Shown one piece after another: positions 12,405-14,677 of a stretch of DNA of 14,677 nucleotides (position 1 is the stretch's first letter; every line of letters starts with the position of its first letter). Source of the DNA: Elusimicrobiota bacterium (GTDB lineage Bacteria > CG03). Under the pieces are notes generated by a model. It ran no database searches, was not told the origin of the DNA, and saw nothing but the letters and a program-made list of their open reading frames with translations. A program made the position numbers and the translations under genes. Where the stretch lies: assembly GCA_021161625.1 (NCBI GenBank), contig JAGHAG010000126.1, forward strand, positions 1-14,677, read 5' to 3'.

Positions 12405-14591
12405 ATGACAACAAAAGCAGGAATTTTTATGAAGTTTCTGTTTGTTATGCTTCTTGTAAGCGTAATTCCTCTTTTATTTCTTGGTTTAAGGTCTGTTGTT
12501 ATGAACAAGGACCTATCATCTACAATAACAAAAATTTCCTCTGATGCTCATTCAACTGCAATTCTTGACAAACAGATTCAGGTTTCAAAAGGTCTTGCAG
12601 AAGCAATTGACGATTATTTTGCCACAGTTCATCAGAATGTTTTAGTGGTTACCTCAAGTATTCGAAAAAGGGATATAACTTCTCTTCAGAAAAGAAGGGT
12701 TATTGAATCAGTGTATGCGACTTCAAGGGATTTTCTTGCAGTAAAGGTTGAGGATAAGGGGTCAAAATTCTATTTTTCAACACCCCCCCGCTGGAATTTC
12801 AATGTAGAAGAGTTGCGTAAACTTATTTCAAAAGCATCCCCGGGGAACTTTGTTTTAAGTTCTCCTTATTTCACAGATAGTTTTATAGCAGTTGACTACT
12901 GTTATTCCTGGAAAAAGGGAAGCTACATTTTTGTTGTTTTGAGTTTAAACCGGATTGTTGAAAAATTAAAAAATGCCCCGTCAAATGTTGATGAGGAAGT
13001 TTTTGTTGTTGATTCGCAGGGCAGGATAGTAATTCATCCTGATTTTGAAAAGATGAAAAGAAAAGAAAAACTTGATTATATTTCCCTGATAAAAGATTTT
13101 GCCTCTTCCTTTCAGATGATGAGTGCAGAATTTAATGGCCCCCGAAACATCCCGATGATAGGTGCGGTTGTTCCATCAAGGCAAAGTGGATGGGGAGTTG
13201 TCACATGGCAGACAAAATCCACTGCCTATGCACCAATTGCACAGGTTAAGGTTTATGTGAAAAATTACACCCACCGTCTTTTAAAAATAGGAGTTTTGCA
13301 GTTAATTATAATCATAATAATCTCTTTTATCGCTTCTTTTATTCTCTCAAAAAATGTTTCAAATCCAATTCTGGAGTTGAGTAAAGGTGCTCTTCGGGTG
13401 GCAAAGGGGGATTTTTCCATGCCTGTCAAGGTGAAAAGCAAAGATGAAATCGGAGAACTTGCAAAAATATTTAATTCAATGATGGTGGAACTGAAAAGAT
13501 ATATAGATATGCAGGCTGACAAACTTGATGCTCTTGTTTTTTCCATTCGTGAAGGACTTGTTATGATAGATGAAAAAAACAGAATTATCCTTACAAACGA
13601 AGAAGGGAGAAAAATACTTCTCTTAAGAGAAAATTCAATCGGTAGGGCACTGCTGGATGAAATCAAAAGACCTGAGGTAAAGAAGGTTATTTCAAGTTTG
13701 CTTGAAAGCAGTGATGAAAGAACAAAGGGAGAAATAAATTTTGTTCAAGAGGGGGTTGGGAAGTTTTTTGAAGTTCAGAATTACCCTGTTAAAACAAGAG
13801 AGGGTTCTTTAATTGGAAGCATTCTCACATTTCGGGATATAACAATTGAAAAGCAACTTGCCCAGATGAAAGATGATTTCCTGCATTCAATCACGCATGA
13901 TTTGAGAAGCCCGATGACATCCATAAGAGGGTTTTTGGAAATTCTCTTAGATGAAAGCGTTGGTCCCTTAAATGAGGAACAGAAAAATTTTTTAAGAATT
14001 ATGGATGAGTCATCTGAAAAACTCTTAACACTGATAAACAATCTTCTTGACATTTCAAAACTTGAAGCAGGCAAAATGCCCCTACATTTAAAGGAAACAC
14101 ATCTGGATAAAGTTGTAAAGCGACTTGTTGAATTTTTTAAGCCACAGGCAGACAGTTTAAAAATAAATCTTGTTTTTGAAACCTCAAATGAAATTCAGCC
14201 AATTATGGCAGATACAGTTCTTATAGAAAGGGTTATTACAAATTTGATATCAAATGCATTAAAGTTCACGCCAGCAGGTGGGAAAATTACTGTTTCTATA
14301 AAAGATGATTATCCAGAAGAAGGTGTTGTTTGCGTTTCTGTTTCTGATACAGGCAGAGGAATTCCCGAAGAGGAAAAAGATAAAGTTTTTGAAAAATATC
14401 ATCAGGTTTCTGATACTTCTCAAAAGCACACAGGCACAGGTCTTGGTTTAACGGTCTGTAAATACATTGTTGAGGAACACAGAGGAAAAATATGGGTGGA
14501 TTCTGTATATGGCAAAGGTTCAACTTTTAGTTTTTATATTCCAAAAAACTTATACAAAGAAGGAGATGAGGTTAAAAGAAAGGAAAATTAA
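12405..14591 (+). CDS. Membrane sensor histidine kinase (Cache-like sensor, HAMP, PAS, HisKA, HATPase)
   Basis: A 728-residue two-component kinase. Helix 1 spans about residues 9-29, an extracytoplasmic Cache-like sensor region about 35-290, and helix 2 about 296-316. HAMP covers 317-368 (NPILELSKGALRVAKGDF), PAS 373-480, then HisKA with phospho-acceptor H498 in SITHDLRSPM, and HATPase with N613 in NLISNALKF, DTGRGIP (from 648) and GTGLGL (from 677). All catalytic boxes are intact. The start is uncertain: GTG at 12369 and ATG at 12390 lie in the repeat tract, ATG 12405 gives TTKAGIF before the first helix as is usual for such kinases, and ATG 12429 has the best ribosome site (AGGA, 6 bases before). 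No response regulator is in the window. The signal is unknown. Flanking repeats set it apart from the operon before it. Confidence 0.93.
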   Translation: MTTKAGIFMKFLFVMLLVSVIPLLFLGLRSVVMNKDLSSTITKISSDAHSTAILDKQIQVSKGLAEAIDDYFATVHQNVLVVTSSIRKRDITSLQKRRVIESVYATSRDFLAVKVEDKGSKFYFSTPPRWNFNVEELRKLISKASPGNFVLSSPYFTDSFIAVDYCYSWKKGSYIFVVLSLNRIVEKLKNAPSNVDEEVFVVDSQGRIVIHPDFEKMKRKEKLDYISLIKDFASSFQMMSAEFNGPRNIPMIGAVVPSRQSGWGVVTWQTKSTAYAPIAQVKVYVKNYTHRLLKIGVLQLIIIIIISFIASFILSKNVSNPILELSKGALRVAKGDFSMPVKVKSKDEIGELAKIFNSMMVELKRYIDMQADKLDALVFSIREGLVMIDEKNRIILTNEEGRKILLLRENSIGRALLDEIKRPEVKKVISSLLESSDERTKGEINFVQEGVGKFFEVQNYPVKTREGSLIGSILTFRDITIEKQLAQMKDDFLHSITHDLRSPMTSIRGFLEILLDESVGPLNEEQKNFLRIMDESSEKLLTLINNLLDISKLEAGKMPLHLKETHLDKVVKRLVEFFKPQADSLKINLVFETSNEIQPIMADTVLIERVITNLISNALKFTPAGGKITVSIKDDYPEEGVVCVSVSDTGRGIPEEEKDKVFEKYHQVSDTSQKHTGTGLGLTVCKYIVEEHRGKIWVDSVYGKGSTFSFYIPKNLYKEGDEVKRKEN

Positions 14592-14646
14592 AAATGAAAA
14601 ATGACAAATTAGTGATAAGGATTAAGAATTAAGGATTAAGCAATGG
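14591..14646. repeat. Degenerate 7-base tandem repeats after the kinase gene
   Basis: From the last base of the kinase stop codon the sequence divides into eight 7-base units, from AAAATGA (twice) through GTGATAA to GGATTAA, GAATTAA and GGATTAA. It shares GTGATAAGG (14612-14620) with the tract before the kinase (12335-12343). No gene is seen from here to the window end. Confidence 0.75.
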
Positions 14647-14671
14647 GAAAGATAAAATACTTAATTCTTAA
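14622..14671. repeat. 12-base perfect inverted repeat
   Basis: TTAAGAATTAAG (14622-14633) is the exact reverse complement of CTTAATTCTTAA (14660-14671), with 26 bases between. One arm lies in the heptamer tract. The stem is A/T-rich and has no following T run, so it is not a convincing terminator; it could be a protein-binding site or the edge of a repeat. Confidence 0.6.
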
Positions 14672-14677
14672 AGCGAA

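Overview
The window reads as the chromosome of an anaerobic, low-GC bacterium with A/G-rich coding strands, probably from an uncultured lineage. This rests on a bacterial microcompartment (BMC) shell gene, a V/A-type ATPase operon, a GAF/HD-GYP protein, RsmI and a hybrid sensor kinase architecture that are all bacterial in style, together with an archaeal-style intein. The sequence does not fix the phylum. All genes lie on the + strand and are tightly packed; no gap exceeds about 220 bases.

Bases 1-218 hold a run of small palindromes (possibly a dispersed repeat), a sigma70-like promoter and a strong ribosome binding site. Bases 219-1869 form a microcompartment segment: a deoxyribose-phosphate aldolase with a long N-terminal extension that looks like an encapsulation peptide plus a four-cysteine cluster, a BMC-H shell protein, and a small protein with its own encapsulation-like helix. 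The likely chemistry is cleavage of deoxyribose 5-phosphate to acetaldehyde and glyceraldehyde 3-phosphate inside a protein shell, as in the sugar-phosphate-utilising type of BMC.

Without a break, bases 1856-10542 encode a V/A-type ATPase in the order H-I-K-E-C-F-A-B. The proteolipid K keeps the full set of ligands known from the Na+-binding Enterococcus hirae K ring, so Na+ coupling is predicted. Subunit C is about half the usual size. Subunit A carries a 524-residue intein with a LAGLIDADG homing endonuclease at the archaeal VMA-b site inside the Walker A loop. The essential rotor subunit D, normally next after B, is missing here.

In the place of D is a GAF plus HD-GYP protein (10539-11642), started by an ATGA overlap with atpB, followed by a second ATGA overlap into a short, divergent RsmI (11639-12301). 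Start/stop overlaps join the small BMC-side protein, most ATPase genes, the HD-GYP protein and rsmI into what looks like one co-transcribed unit.

The last gene (12405-14591) is a membrane sensor histidine kinase with an extracytoplasmic sensor region, HAMP, PAS, HisKA and HATPase domains. It is flanked on both sides by degenerate 7- and 8-base tandem repeats that share the 9-mer GTGATAAGG. A 12-base perfect inverted repeat lies at the end of the window.
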